Shown here piece after piece: positions 38,637 to 46,227 of a stretch of 64,000 nucleotides of DNA. The stretch spans positions 496,001-560,000 of the forward strand of contig NZ_BAABIA010000001.1 in the NCBI RefSeq assembly GCF_039542385.1. Direction: 5' to 3'. The position numbers and the translations under genes were made by a program. The stretch is from Prosthecobacter algae (lineage in GTDB: Bacteria; Verrucomicrobiota; Verrucomicrobiia; Verrucomicrobiales; Verrucomicrobiaceae). How positions within the stretch are numbered: the stretch's first letter is position 1; each line of letters opens with the position of its first letter. The notes under the pieces were generated by a model. That model saw nothing but the letters and a program-made list of their open reading frames with translations. It had not been told where the DNA came from and did no database searches.

Positions 38637-39623
38637 ATGCCTAATCGGATCGAGCCCTACCAAGACTGCCCTGCGATGCGGGCGGAACTGGCTTCGTTCT
38701 TGGCGGATCATCTGGAGGATGGCCCTGAGCAGGCGCAGTGGCTCGAGCGCTTGGCCCATTGGTGGGACGAAAATCCGCATGCTGGAGATTCTCCCGAGCG
38801 TGGATGGGTGCTGCGTGAAGGCCGTGTTCTGGTGGGTTTTTTGGGCCTGATTCCGGTGCGTTATGCCTGGCGAGGGCAGCCCGTGCAGGCGCTCATCGCC
38901 ACGAGCTGGATCGTGAAACCAGGCTGCCGCAACGCGGCACTGCCGATGGGAATGAAGCTGCAGCGGCTGGCATCAACCCATCTGTTGCTGGACTCCACCC
39001 CCAGCCTGGAAGTGCAGGCCCTGATTTCGCGATTCGGCTGGGTCGGGGAGATGCGGGCAAGGCGTACCCTGCTGCCTCTCGGGACACTCGGGAGGCTTTT
39101 TGCCAAGCTCGCTGGTCAGCAGTGGCCGACTTTGCCCAAGGGGCGGCGCATTACTACGGCGGTGGGCGAGGTGCACAGCTTGGCGCGCCCTTGGCAGGAG
39201 ATGGGAAGATTGGAAAAATGGACCTGCCCGGCGTCCCTGCGCTGGTATGCTGCGGCCCGCATGCGCCAGCACCAGTTTCTGGGAGTGGTGGATGAGGATG
39301 GTCGGCTGACTTCCTGCCTGTGGCTGACTCGGAGGAGCCGCTGCGGGATCCAACTCTGGATGCTGTTGGAATCGTTTTCGACTGAGGCCGACGATGCAGA
39401 ACTGCGTGCCCTGGCCTCTGCCCTGGTGCGACGTGAGGTGAGGCTGCCGGGGCCGCCGGCGCACTTGCTTTCACTGCTGGCTTTTCCCCAGGACTCGCGC
39501 TGGAAAGACATCCGTGGACTGATCCGGGATGAGGTGCTCGTTTGCCACTTTCATGCGCTGCCTTCTGCGCTGAAGGATGTGCCTAAACACACCGTGATGG
39601 CGGAGGGGGACTTTGGCCTCTAG
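38637..39623 (+). CDS. GNAT-like acyltransferase, tandem copy 2
   Basis: A 328-aa paralogue of the preceding gene, sharing 'HWWDENPH', 'GFLGLIPVRYAWRGQPVQAL', 'RLEKWT' and the 'VPKHTVMAEGDFGL' C-terminus. Its stop TAG forms a CTAG palindrome that simultaneously supplies the stop of the ACP gene on the other strand, so the two genes overlap by four nucleotides. The residues that bind acyl-CoA or ACP are not resolved. Role inferred only from neighbours. Confidence 0.6.
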   Translation: MPNRIEPYQDCPAMRAELASFLADHLEDGPEQAQWLERLAHWWDENPHAGDSPERGWVLREGRVLVGFLGLIPVRYAWRGQPVQALIATSWIVKPGCRNAALPMGMKLQRLASTHLLLDSTPSLEVQALISRFGWVGEMRARRTLLPLGTLGRLFAKLAGQQWPTLPKGRRITTAVGEVHSLARPWQEMGRLEKWTCPASLRWYAAARMRQHQFLGVVDEDGRLTSCLWLTRRSRCGIQLWMLLESFSTEADDAELRALASALVRREVRLPGPPAHLLSLLAFPQDSRWKDIRGLIRDEVLVCHFHALPSALKDVPKHTVMAEGDFGL

Positions 39624-39871
39624 GCCGCAGCCATTTGGGATTCGATGGCCTGGAGCAGGTTGCCTGCGGTGGCGAGGGTATCCACCGTGATCTGGTCATC
39701 AGGAATGGCCACGCCAAATTCGCTTTCGATTTCCATCAGCACATCAATGGACTCCAGGGAGTCGAGCCCGAGTTTGCCGAGGTCATCATCCAGGTGGATG
39801 GGGGCGTCTGCAGCGAGCATGCGCAGATGGGGGCGGAGCAGGGCAAGCAGGCGTGGAACGGTGTCGGACAT
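39620..39871 (-). CDS. Acyl carrier protein
   Basis: An 83-aa acidic protein with the phosphopantetheine attachment motif 'LGLDSLESIDVLMEIE' (the Ser of DSL). It carries acyl or aminoacyl groups as thioesters. The frame extends to 39934, but family length and the position of helix 1 support the ATG at 39871, 8 nt after the decarboxylase stop. It is the distal gene of a three-gene operon with an AMP ligase and a PLP decarboxylase. Confidence 0.88.
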   Translation of the reverse strand: MSDTVPRLLALLRPHLRMLAADAPIHLDDDLGKLGLDSLESIDVLMEIESEFGVAIPDDQITVDTLATAGNLLQAIESQMAAA

Positions 39872-39879
39872 GGGGGCTG

Positions 39880-41118
39880 TCAAAGAGAACTCGGGACTTG
39901 AGGAAGCTGCTGGTGGCCGGTGCGCCACCGCCATACCTGCACCACTTCGCCATGGAGGTAGGCGATTTCAATGGGGGCAGGATGGCTGAGGAAACCGATC
40001 AAGCTGGCGGTGAGTCCATACGCGCCAACATTGGGGACCGCAAGCAAATCGCCAGGGGCCACCGAGGGCATTTTGACGCCCCTGGCCAGGCTGTCCAGCG
40101 GCGTACAGAGGGGGCCCACGATGTCTGCCGTGATCTCGGCACCGCCCTGCGGGCTGAGGTTTTGAAAGGTCACGGCACTGCGCGGGATGCGGCCCAGCCC
40201 GGCCATGCCGCCCAGGTGATGAATGCCGGTATCCAGCACGACAAAGGTGCGAGTGCGGGAGGGTTTCACATCCAGCACCCTGGAAACCAGGCTGCCGGAG
40301 CTGGCGCAAAGGTAGCGGCCTGCCTCGAACCAAAGCTCGGCCGTTTCATGCAGGGGAGACTCCTGCCAGACGGCGGTCAGTGCTGCTTGCATGCCGCTGA
40401 AATCGAGTGTGGGGCCGTGGTTGGCATAGGGCCAGGGAAAGCCGCCCCCGGCATTGACCACGCTGCACACAAAGCCCAGGGCTGTCTCCAGCCGGAGGGC
40501 TGTCTCCAAGGCCCGCCGGGTGTTTTGGGCGATGGCTTCGACGGAGGCCACCTGGGTGCCGAAATAGACATGCACACCGCGAATTTTGATTCCCGGTAGG
40601 TTGAGCCGGGCACGTGCATCTACAGTGAGCAGGAGGCTTTCATCAAAACCAAACTGGCTCTCTACACCGGTCATGGCCAGGCGGGCCTGCGGGGCCTCTG
40701 CCGGGTTGACCCGCAGGAGGATCTGCACATCCACTCCGGCCCGTTCGGCAGCTCCGGAGAGGCGCTGAAGATCCAGCCAGGATTCGCAGGAAAACCAGCG
40801 AACGCCAGCAGCCAGAGCCGAAGTGATTTCATGGTTGGTTTTGCCAGGTCCACCATACAGGGCTTCGCGCAGGTCATGCCCGGCGAGGCGGGCGGCCTCC
40901 AGCTCCCCGTCTGAAGTGATTTCAGCGCTGGCGCCGCCTAACCGAATTTGCTGAGCGACAGCGGGCAGGGGATTGGCCTTGAAGGAATGCAGCAGCCTGG
41001 CACCTAAGGGGAGGGCGGCGCGCAGTTCCTGAGTGCGCTTCTGCACCTCGCCCAGATCATAGGCGTAGAAGGGAGTCTCGAACTTTTCGGCGAGACGGAT
41101 GGCGAAGTCGGCCTCCAT
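39880..41118 (-). CDS. PLP-dependent type III decarboxylase (exosortase-associated type)
   Basis: A 412-aa protein of the diaminopimelate/ornithine decarboxylase fold: 'TPFYAYDLGEV', PLP lysine in 'HSFKANPLPAV', 'GGASAEITSDGELEAAR', glycine loop 'VVNAGGGFPWPY', 'FEAGRYLCASSG', and the active-site Cys in 'VGPLCTPLDSLARG'. This family, together with a ligase and ACP, is known as a companion of exosortase A systems, which is the reading I favour over lysA. Six nt separate it from the ligase gene. Confidence 0.87.
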   Translation of the reverse strand: MEADFAIRLAEKFETPFYAYDLGEVQKRTQELRAALPLGARLLHSFKANPLPAVAQQIRLGGASAEITSDGELEAARLAGHDLREALYGGPGKTNHEITSALAAGVRWFSCESWLDLQRLSGAAERAGVDVQILLRVNPAEAPQARLAMTGVESQFGFDESLLLTVDARARLNLPGIKIRGVHVYFGTQVASVEAIAQNTRRALETALRLETALGFVCSVVNAGGGFPWPYANHGPTLDFSGMQAALTAVWQESPLHETAELWFEAGRYLCASSGSLVSRVLDVKPSRTRTFVVLDTGIHHLGGMAGLGRIPRSAVTFQNLSPQGGAEITADIVGPLCTPLDSLARGVKMPSVAPGDLLAVPNVGAYGLTASLIGFLSHPAPIEIAYLHGEVVQVWRWRTGHQQLPQVPSSL

Positions 41119-41124
41119 AAAAGA

Positions 41125-42633
41125 TCAGCGATGGGCCAGCAAAAGGCGCAGGGCCTTGCGGTCGAGTTTTTGGTTAGCCGTGCGCGGCAGCTCGGGGAGG
41201 AAGAAAATGCGGTCAGGTAGCTTGCCGCGCTCCAGACGGCTGGCGAGGCCAGCGAGGACGCCGGCTTCGGTGAGGTCATCCTGAGAGGTGGCGAGGAAGA
41301 GACAGAGGATGTCTTTCACTTCATCTTTCACGCAGCCTGCGGCCACAATGTGGGGGAGCGTGCAAGCGGCTTCCTCCACCTCGGCAGGGCTGAGGCGTGT
41401 GCCGCGGTGCTTGATGACAAAATCGCTCCGCGAATGAAAGGTGATGTAGCCCGCCGCATCCACGCTGCCCTGGTCTCCCGTGAAGAGGCTGCGCACGCCT
41501 GAAACTTCACGAAAGCGTTTCGCGGTCTCCTCCGGGGCTGCCCAGTAGCCAGGGGAAAGATGGGGGCCCTGGATGACGAGTTCGCCCGGCTCTCCAGGGG
41601 ACAGGCGGTGGCCATCCGCATCCACCGTGAAGGCGCTGGTGCCATCCAGCGGGCGACCGACGCTGTCAGCGTGTGAGTCCAGTTCCTCCGGCAGCAGGAT
41701 GGAGACCCGCTTGCACTCGGTGAGGCCGAACATGGGGTAGATGCTTGCCTGTGGCAGCAGTTGGCGGAGCTGGTCTACATAGGCGCGTGGCAGGTGGTCG
41801 CCGGTGTTGGTGATCTTTCGCAAGGCGGGCAGGGCGGTGGGGCGGTAGCGCTGCATTTTGATCAGGGCCGCAAACACCGTCGGCACTCCGGGCAGCACGG
41901 TGATGGCTTCGCGGGCGAGAATCTTGGGCAGCTCTGGCCCCACATTTTCTGGTCGCCCAATGTACAAACAGGCCCCGGTGAGGCAGGCGTAAAAGAGCTG
42001 ATAAAGGCTGTAGTCAAAGGCCAAGGGCAGGAACAGGCCGATGCAGTCACCGGGCGCATAGCTGAGTCGAGTGAGGATAGCGGGGCAGACAAAGGCGACG
42101 TTTCCCTGCGTGAGCATGACCCCGCGTGGAGTGCCGGTGCTGCCTGAAGTGAAAACGAGGAAGGCGAGATCGCTAGCATCCAGCTTCACAGGTGCTAGAG
42201 CGGGAACCGGACTGGAGAGGGCAGCCTGCCACTCTGGCTGATCTATCTCAATGATGCGGCTGCCCGTGATGGCCGTGCGGAGATGCTGGGTAGAAGCCTC
42301 GAAAAAAACGGCCTTGGGGGAGCATTGGCCGTGGATGCGTTGCAGACCTTCGGGCTGTAGCTGGGGGCTGAGGATGGAAAAAACCACGCCCTGCTGCAAG
42401 GCGGCCAGGGCCAGCAGCAATGTTTCTTCCCGGTTTGGCAGCACAAGGAGGATACAATCTCCTTTGCCAATGTTCTGGGCCTGCATCCAGGCGGCGATCG
42501 CCATCACGCGCTGCTGTGCCTGGGAATAAGTGAGAGGTGTGCTGCCGGTGAAAAACCTGTTTTCCGGCCAGCACTCAGCGGCCTGGGCCAGCCATTGGCA
42601 GGGCAGGGTGGGGGAAGACGGCGGCAGGGGCAT
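41125..42633 (-). CDS. AMP-forming acyl-CoA/acyl-ACP ligase
   Basis: A 502-aa adenylate-forming (ANL) enzyme with P-loop 'FLVFTSGSTGTPRGVMLTQG', 'FGLTECKRVSILLP', 'GELVIQGPHLSPGYW' and 'LFTGDQGSVDAAGYI', ending with the catalytic lysine region 'LPRTANQKLDRKAL'. It is complete. It opens the operon with the decarboxylase and ACP, so it probably loads a carboxylate onto the ACP. The AMP ligase/PLP decarboxylase pair resembles the exosortase A-associated set. Confidence 0.88.
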   Translation of the reverse strand: MPLPPSSPTLPCQWLAQAAECWPENRFFTGSTPLTYSQAQQRVMAIAAWMQAQNIGKGDCILLVLPNREETLLLALAALQQGVVFSILSPQLQPEGLQRIHGQCSPKAVFFEASTQHLRTAITGSRIIEIDQPEWQAALSSPVPALAPVKLDASDLAFLVFTSGSTGTPRGVMLTQGNVAFVCPAILTRLSYAPGDCIGLFLPLAFDYSLYQLFYACLTGACLYIGRPENVGPELPKILAREAITVLPGVPTVFAALIKMQRYRPTALPALRKITNTGDHLPRAYVDQLRQLLPQASIYPMFGLTECKRVSILLPEELDSHADSVGRPLDGTSAFTVDADGHRLSPGEPGELVIQGPHLSPGYWAAPEETAKRFREVSGVRSLFTGDQGSVDAAGYITFHSRSDFVIKHRGTRLSPAEVEEAACTLPHIVAAGCVKDEVKDILCLFLATSQDDLTEAGVLAGLASRLERGKLPDRIFFLPELPRTANQKLDRKALRLLLAHR

Positions 42634-42745
42634 GGGAAAGTGACCAGTCTAACCCAAAATCATCGTGTGGCTGGGGATTTTCTCAAGGTTTGTAGGGAAG
42701 TCGGCAGTCACTTTCAGCGCTGATCTAATAAGTGACAATTCTCCC

Positions 42746-42774
42746 TTGCACGGCTGCCAACCATCCCGAATAAT
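42746..42774 (+). promoter_or_regulatory. Possible promoter of tRNA-Val
   Basis: TTGCAC (42746-42751), 17 nt, then AATAAT (42769-42774, 5/6 match) ends 13 nt before the mature tRNA. The -35 matches only 3/6. Confidence 0.35.
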
Positions 42775-42787
42775 CATCTCCCGCGAG

Positions 42788-42862
42788 GCACGGATAGCTC
42801 AGTGGTAGAGCGGCTCGTTTACACCGAGTTGGTCGGGGGTTCGAATCCCTCTCCGTGTACCA
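42788..42862 (+). tRNA. tRNA-Val (TAC)
   Basis: 75 nt with encoded CCA (42860-42862). Acceptor stem GCACGGA/TCCGTGT (first pair G-U), D arm GCTC AGTGGTAGA GAGC-like, anticodon stem GCTCG/CGAGT with loop TTTACAC, giving anticodon TAC (valine codon GTA). The T arm carries TTCGAAT. No integrase or displaced att copy is seen nearby. Confidence 0.95.
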
Positions 42863-42874
42863 CTTTAAGGCAGG

Positions 42875-43585
42875 TCAGGCCTCCAGCGCGGCGATGTCCG
42901 AAGACGGGCCCTCGGAGTCTTCAAAGAGGGACAAAAATCCAGTTCCCTTTTGCGGTTGGGCTGAAAGCATGGTCCGCACATTTTCATGAGACAGCAGCAC
43001 GCCATGCTGGTGGCCGCCTTTCGGGCTGTTGGCGAAGACGAGAAAAGCCGGATCTTCCGACTTGCCAGGAAAACGCATGCCCCAGGCCGGGCGGGTGCTC
43101 ATCACTTCGCTAAAGTCGGCTTCATCCCAGCCGCCGCCGTTCAGGCCTTCACCCATCCAGACGGTGAGGATGTTGTCCGCCACGGCCTTGAGGTGATGGC
43201 TGGTTTTTTCCAGGAATAGGCACACAGGTTGGGCTTCTTCCAAGATGGCCTTGAAAGCTTCGCCGCGTATTTGGGGAGAAATCACAGAAACCACAGCACC
43301 GATGTGGGCCACCGCGAGGGTGATGAGGTGCAGGTCCGAACTGTGACGGAGGACGGTAATGACTTTGTCCCCACGTGAAACGCCGTTCTGCTGCAACCAG
43401 GTTGCGATGCGAAGGACGCTCATCCAGGCCTGCTCGCAGGTGAATTCCATGCCATCCACGGTCAATGTTGTCTGGGGCGTGCGCTCAGCAGCGTCGGCTA
43501 AAAAGGCACTGAGATGGAAGGGTCCTTTTTTCGAAGGATCTTGCCATGGGAAAAGTCCCATAGATGATTCTGAACGAGCAAGCAT
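42875..43585 (-). CDS. Truncated AMP-ligase N-terminal domain paralogue
   Basis: A 236-aa protein resembling only the N-terminal part of the 502-aa ligase across the tRNA (shared 'IATWLQQNGVSRGD', 'AVVSVISPQIR', 'HLKAV', 'DPAFLVF'). Where the ligase has TSGSTGTPRGV this protein reads 'ANSPKGGHQHGVLLSHENV', so the phosphate-binding loop is degenerate. Everything after it is missing; an acidic tail ends 12 nt from the tRNA. The ATG used is at 43585; Met9 at 43561 is an alternative. It is either a decaying gene or an accessory non-catalytic subunit. Confidence 0.6.
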   Translation of the reverse strand: MLARSESSMGLFPWQDPSKKGPFHLSAFLADAAERTPQTTLTVDGMEFTCEQAWMSVLRIATWLQQNGVSRGDKVITVLRHSSDLHLITLAVAHIGAVVSVISPQIRGEAFKAILEEAQPVCLFLEKTSHHLKAVADNILTVWMGEGLNGGGWDEADFSEVMSTRPAWGMRFPGKSEDPAFLVFANSPKGGHQHGVLLSHENVRTMLSAQPQKGTGFLSLFEDSEGPSSDIAALEA

Positions 43586-43592
43586 TGTATGG

Positions 43593-43620
43593 ATTTTATA
43601 ATTAATCTCGTTTTTAGCAA
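43593..43620 (-). promoter_or_regulatory. Sigma-70-like promoter before the truncated ligase gene
   Basis: On the minus strand TTGCTA (43615-43620), a 16-nt spacer and TAAAAT (43593-43598, 5/6) lie just upstream of the ATG at 43585. The implied start site is nearly at the ATG, so the message would be almost leaderless or translation begins at Met9. Confidence 0.35.
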
Positions 43621-43760
43621 GTGGTTGTTATCGGAATTATCGTCCTGACAGTAAGCATTACCCTTTTTCTTTGGGGTTGTTACTGGCATTGATGCTTTTT
43701 GAGCCCGGATCGTTCAATCGTTTCTGACGCGGGATTTGAGTGCTTTAGCACCAGCTTTAT

Positions 43761-44498
43761 TCAACGATACTTCGTGAGAGCCGTCAAATACTCCTTCGCA
43801 TAGGATGACGCTGGGTCATCAAAAAACTTAACAGCGGGACAGGATTCGACGACTTGGCCATTGGCCAGGAAAACCACCCAGTCTGCGACGAGACGGGCGA
43901 AACTGATTTCGTGCGTGGCCAGGACGATCTGCTGTCCCTCCTGGGCCAGTTCGCGGATGACATCCAGCACCTCTCCCGTCATCACCGGATCCAGGGCGGA
44001 AGTGGGCTCATCCAGCAGGAGCAGCCGCGGCCGGGAGGCGAGGGCACGGGCAATGGCTGCCCGCTGCTGCTGGCCACCGGAGAGCTCGGCTGGCCGTTTG
44101 TGGAGGTGGCGGTCCAGACCCAGACGGGTGAGCAGTTCGATGGCCCGCTGCCGGGCGGCCTCAGGGGCTTGGCCGTGTACCGCCGTTAGCGGCAGAGTGA
44201 CGTTTTGCAGCGCTGTGAGATGAGGGAAAAGATTGTATCCCTGAAAGACAAACCCGTTTTGCCGAAGCACCTGTAGGGTGCCTTCCTCGTCGTGAGGCAG
44301 CTCCTGCCCGTTCACGAGCACGGCCCCTTCCTCCGGCACCAGCAGGCCGCCCAGGACACGCAGGAGAGTGGACTTACCTCCGCCGCTTGGGCCTAGCAGG
44401 GCCACGACCCGGGCGTCGTCGCCCGTTTGGAAACTGGCTCCGTCCAGGGCGGCAAATGCGCCATAGCGTTTCACCACCGTGCGCGCCTCAAGTTTCAT
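43761..44498 (-). CDS. Polar amino acid ABC transporter ATP-binding protein (GlnQ-like)
   Basis: A 245-aa ABC ATPase with Walker A '[18 protein letters not shown]', Q-loop '[17 protein letters not shown]', signature '[15 protein letters not shown]', Walker B '[13 protein letters not shown]' and H-loop '[10 protein letters not shown]'. '[13 protein letters not shown]' and the DEPTSALDP form are typical of the polar amino acid uptake family. Its 5' end overlaps the permease gene by 11 nt, so the two are coupled. No periplasmic binding protein is in the window. Confidence 0.92.
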   Translation of the reverse strand: MKLEARTVVKRYGAFAALDGASFQTGDDARVVALLGPSGGGKSTLLRVLGGLLVPEEGAVLVNGQELPHDEEGTLQVLRQNGFVFQGYNLFPHLTALQNVTLPLTAVHGQAPEAARQRAIELLTRLGLDRHLHKRPAELSGGQQQRAAIARALASRPRLLLLDEPTSALDPVMTGEVLDVIRELAQEGQQIVLATHEISFARLVADWVVFLANGQVVESCPAVKFFDDPASSYAKEYLTALTKYR

Positions 44499-45237
44499 AG
44501 GCGAACCTCCTTTCCAGCCGGCTGGCGTACCAGGACAGCGGCATGGTGACGATAAGGTAGGCGGCGGCTAGCGGCAGGTAGCCTTCCAGGGCCGTGTAGC
44601 TGCTGCTGTTGAGGATTTTGACCTTCTGCACCAGTTCCTCAATGCCGATGACGGACAGCAGGGAGGAGTCCTTGATGAGGGAGACGAGCTGCCCGGTCGT
44701 TCCTGGCAGGGCACGCCGCACAGCCTGGGGGATGATGACGTAGCGGTACGTCTGTACCTTGCTGAAGCCGACGGCCCGGGCGGCCTCGCGCTGGGTGGCG
44801 CCGATGCTCTCGACGGCCCCCCGGAAAATTTCGGCCAGGTAGGCCCCCTCAAAGCAGCCCAAGAGGATGGTGCCTACCACCAGGGGGTCGTTCACATTCA
44901 TTGCGGTGGCAATGATGTAGTAGCCGATCAAAAGCTGCACGAGGAGCGGGGAGCCGCGCAGCAATTCCACCACACCGCTGCACAACAGGCGGACTGGCAG
45001 GATGGGCGAGCGCCGACCGATCATCAGTGTGAAACCTACGAAAATACTCACCATCATGGCCCCCACAGAAATGAGCAGTGTAGTCATCCAGCCCCAGACC
45101 ATCTGGTTGCGGTATTTCCAGGCACTTTCCCAGTTCCAGGAGTAGTGAACGGTGGCAAAAGTGGCGTAGAGCGCCAGCGATGCTCCGGCGGCCAGGACCA
45201 GGGTCCAGAGCAGTCGTTGGGAGAGCGAGGCGTTCAT
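44488..45237 (-). CDS. Polar amino acid ABC transporter permease (HisM/GlnP-like)
   Basis: A 249-aa permease with about six hydrophobic segments. The EAA-loop signature of this family appears as 'EAARAVGFSKVQTYRYVIIP', preceded by 'ELLRGSPLLVQLLIGYY' and followed by 'SLIKDSSLLSVIGIEEL'. It spans the inner membrane and would pair with the downstream ATPase as a homodimer or with a second permease encoded elsewhere. No solute-binding protein is adjacent. Confidence 0.9.
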   Translation of the reverse strand: MNASLSQRLLWTLVLAAGASLALYATFATVHYSWNWESAWKYRNQMVWGWMTTLLISVGAMMVSIFVGFTLMIGRRSPILPVRLLCSGVVELLRGSPLLVQLLIGYYIIATAMNVNDPLVVGTILLGCFEGAYLAEIFRGAVESIGATQREAARAVGFSKVQTYRYVIIPQAVRRALPGTTGQLVSLIKDSSLLSVIGIEELVQKVKILNSSSYTALEGYLPLAAAYLIVTMPLSWYASRLERRFAYET

Positions 45238-45308
45238 GTGAAAATCGGCAGCGGGCTAGTCAGTAGCAAGAGGTGGGCACAGTGCCAGTGCAAGTCTGGA
45301 TTTCTCCG

Positions 45309-46163
45309 TCAGGGGGCTGCCGTTTCGCTCTCTTCGGCCACCGGGGCGGCCTGTCCAGCCATCCGTTTCAGTCCCTGCTGGGGGCGACCCCGCTGGATTT
45401 TCAAAAATTCGGCAATGCCGGCGGCCAGGGAGGCGGTGAGGCGTTTTTGGTAGTTGTCTTGTTTCAGACGGGCGGCCTCTTGTTCATGGGTGAGGAAACC
45501 ACATTCCACCAGGGCGGCGGGCACCTGGGTCTGGCTCACCACGGCGTAGTTGCGCTGCTTGATTCCGCGGTCCGTCGCCTGGGTGCTGCGGCAGGCATGG
45601 CGCTGTAGGCAGGCTGCCAGCCACCCGCCGCGCTGATCTTGAATGGGGCCGCCGGGGAGCCCATAGCGGGCCTGGAGAGACCGCTGGGCTGAAAGCGACT
45701 TGTTCTCGGTGTAGTAAGTTTCGATGCCGCTGACTTCGGCACTGCCGCTGGTATTTAGGTGCAGGCTCACGAACACGTCGGCCTCGTTTTGATCGGCGAT
45801 GGCAGCCCGTTCTTCCAGCGGCAGGAAGACATCGGCCTCACGTGTCATTTTGACGCGCAATCCCAGGGCCAGCAGCTCTTCGCGCAGTCGCAGAGTCAGC
45901 TCCAGGGCCAGTTTCTTTTCCAGGGTGCCTCCCGCCACAGCCCCGCCGTCATGCCCACCATGGCCGGCATCCAACACGACGAGGGGGATCTTTTGCAGAT
46001 CCCAGGGCCCCAGATGTGGCTGGGGAAGGGTGTCCATCTTGGCTGAAAGCCAGGCGGCTGAAGCCAGGCCGCCTACTAGCGCGGCATACGAAGCCGCTCC
46101 GCGGACCCACCTGCCGAGGCGGAACGCACGAGGGGAAGTAGAATGGAGGAGGTCGTTTTTCAA
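45309..46163 (-). CDS. N-acetylmuramoyl-L-alanine amidase (AmiC type, Amidase_3)
   Basis: It cleaves the bond between MurNAc and L-Ala in peptidoglycan. The zinc ligands are in 'VVLDAGHGGHDGG', the catalytic/metal Glu in 'LELTLRLREELLALG', then 'VSLHLNTS' and the C-terminal Glu in 'ALVECGFLTH'. An N-terminal anchor or signal helix (SYAALVGGLASAAWLSA) places it outside the inner membrane. An ATG at 46229 would overlap the divergent LysM gene and consume the whole AT-rich promoter region, so I prefer the TTG at 46163 (284 aa). It faces a LysM protein gene. Confidence 0.8.
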   Translation of the reverse strand: MKNDLLHSTSPRAFRLGRWVRGAASYAALVGGLASAAWLSAKMDTLPQPHLGPWDLQKIPLVVLDAGHGGHDGGAVAGGTLEKKLALELTLRLREELLALGLRVKMTREADVFLPLEERAAIADQNEADVFVSLHLNTSGSAEVSGIETYYTENKSLSAQRSLQARYGLPGGPIQDQRGGWLAACLQRHACRSTQATDRGIKQRNYAVVSQTQVPAALVECGFLTHEQEAARLKQDNYQKRLTASLAAGIAEFLKIQRGRPQQGLKRMAGQAAPVAEESETAAP

Positions 46164-46227
46164 AAATTGTTCAGTAATTTTAAAATATTTATTGGCCTTA
46201 ACTATTATATTCACTAAAATATAAATC
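46164..46227. promoter_or_regulatory. AT-rich divergent promoter region, amidase/LysM
   Basis: A 64-nt stretch of about 85% A+T between the two divergent envelope genes contains several TATAAT-like hexamers on both strands. Exact -35/-10 pairs cannot be chosen by eye. Confidence 0.4.

Noticed and set aside
39880..41118. Reading the PLP decarboxylase as lysA (lysine biosynthesis)
   Set aside because: It sits between an AMP ligase and an ACP rather than with dap genes, and dapB is in another operon 7 kb away; the exosortase-associated decarboxylase reading fits better, although both share the fold.
42788..42862. tRNA-Val as an attachment site for an integrated element
   Set aside because: No integrase, no phage genes and no displaced copy of the tRNA 3' end were seen on either side.
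43721..43760. GTGCTTTAGCAC hairpin downstream of the ABC ATPase gene
   Set aside because: Short stem with no T-run in the direction of transcription, so not convincing as a terminator.
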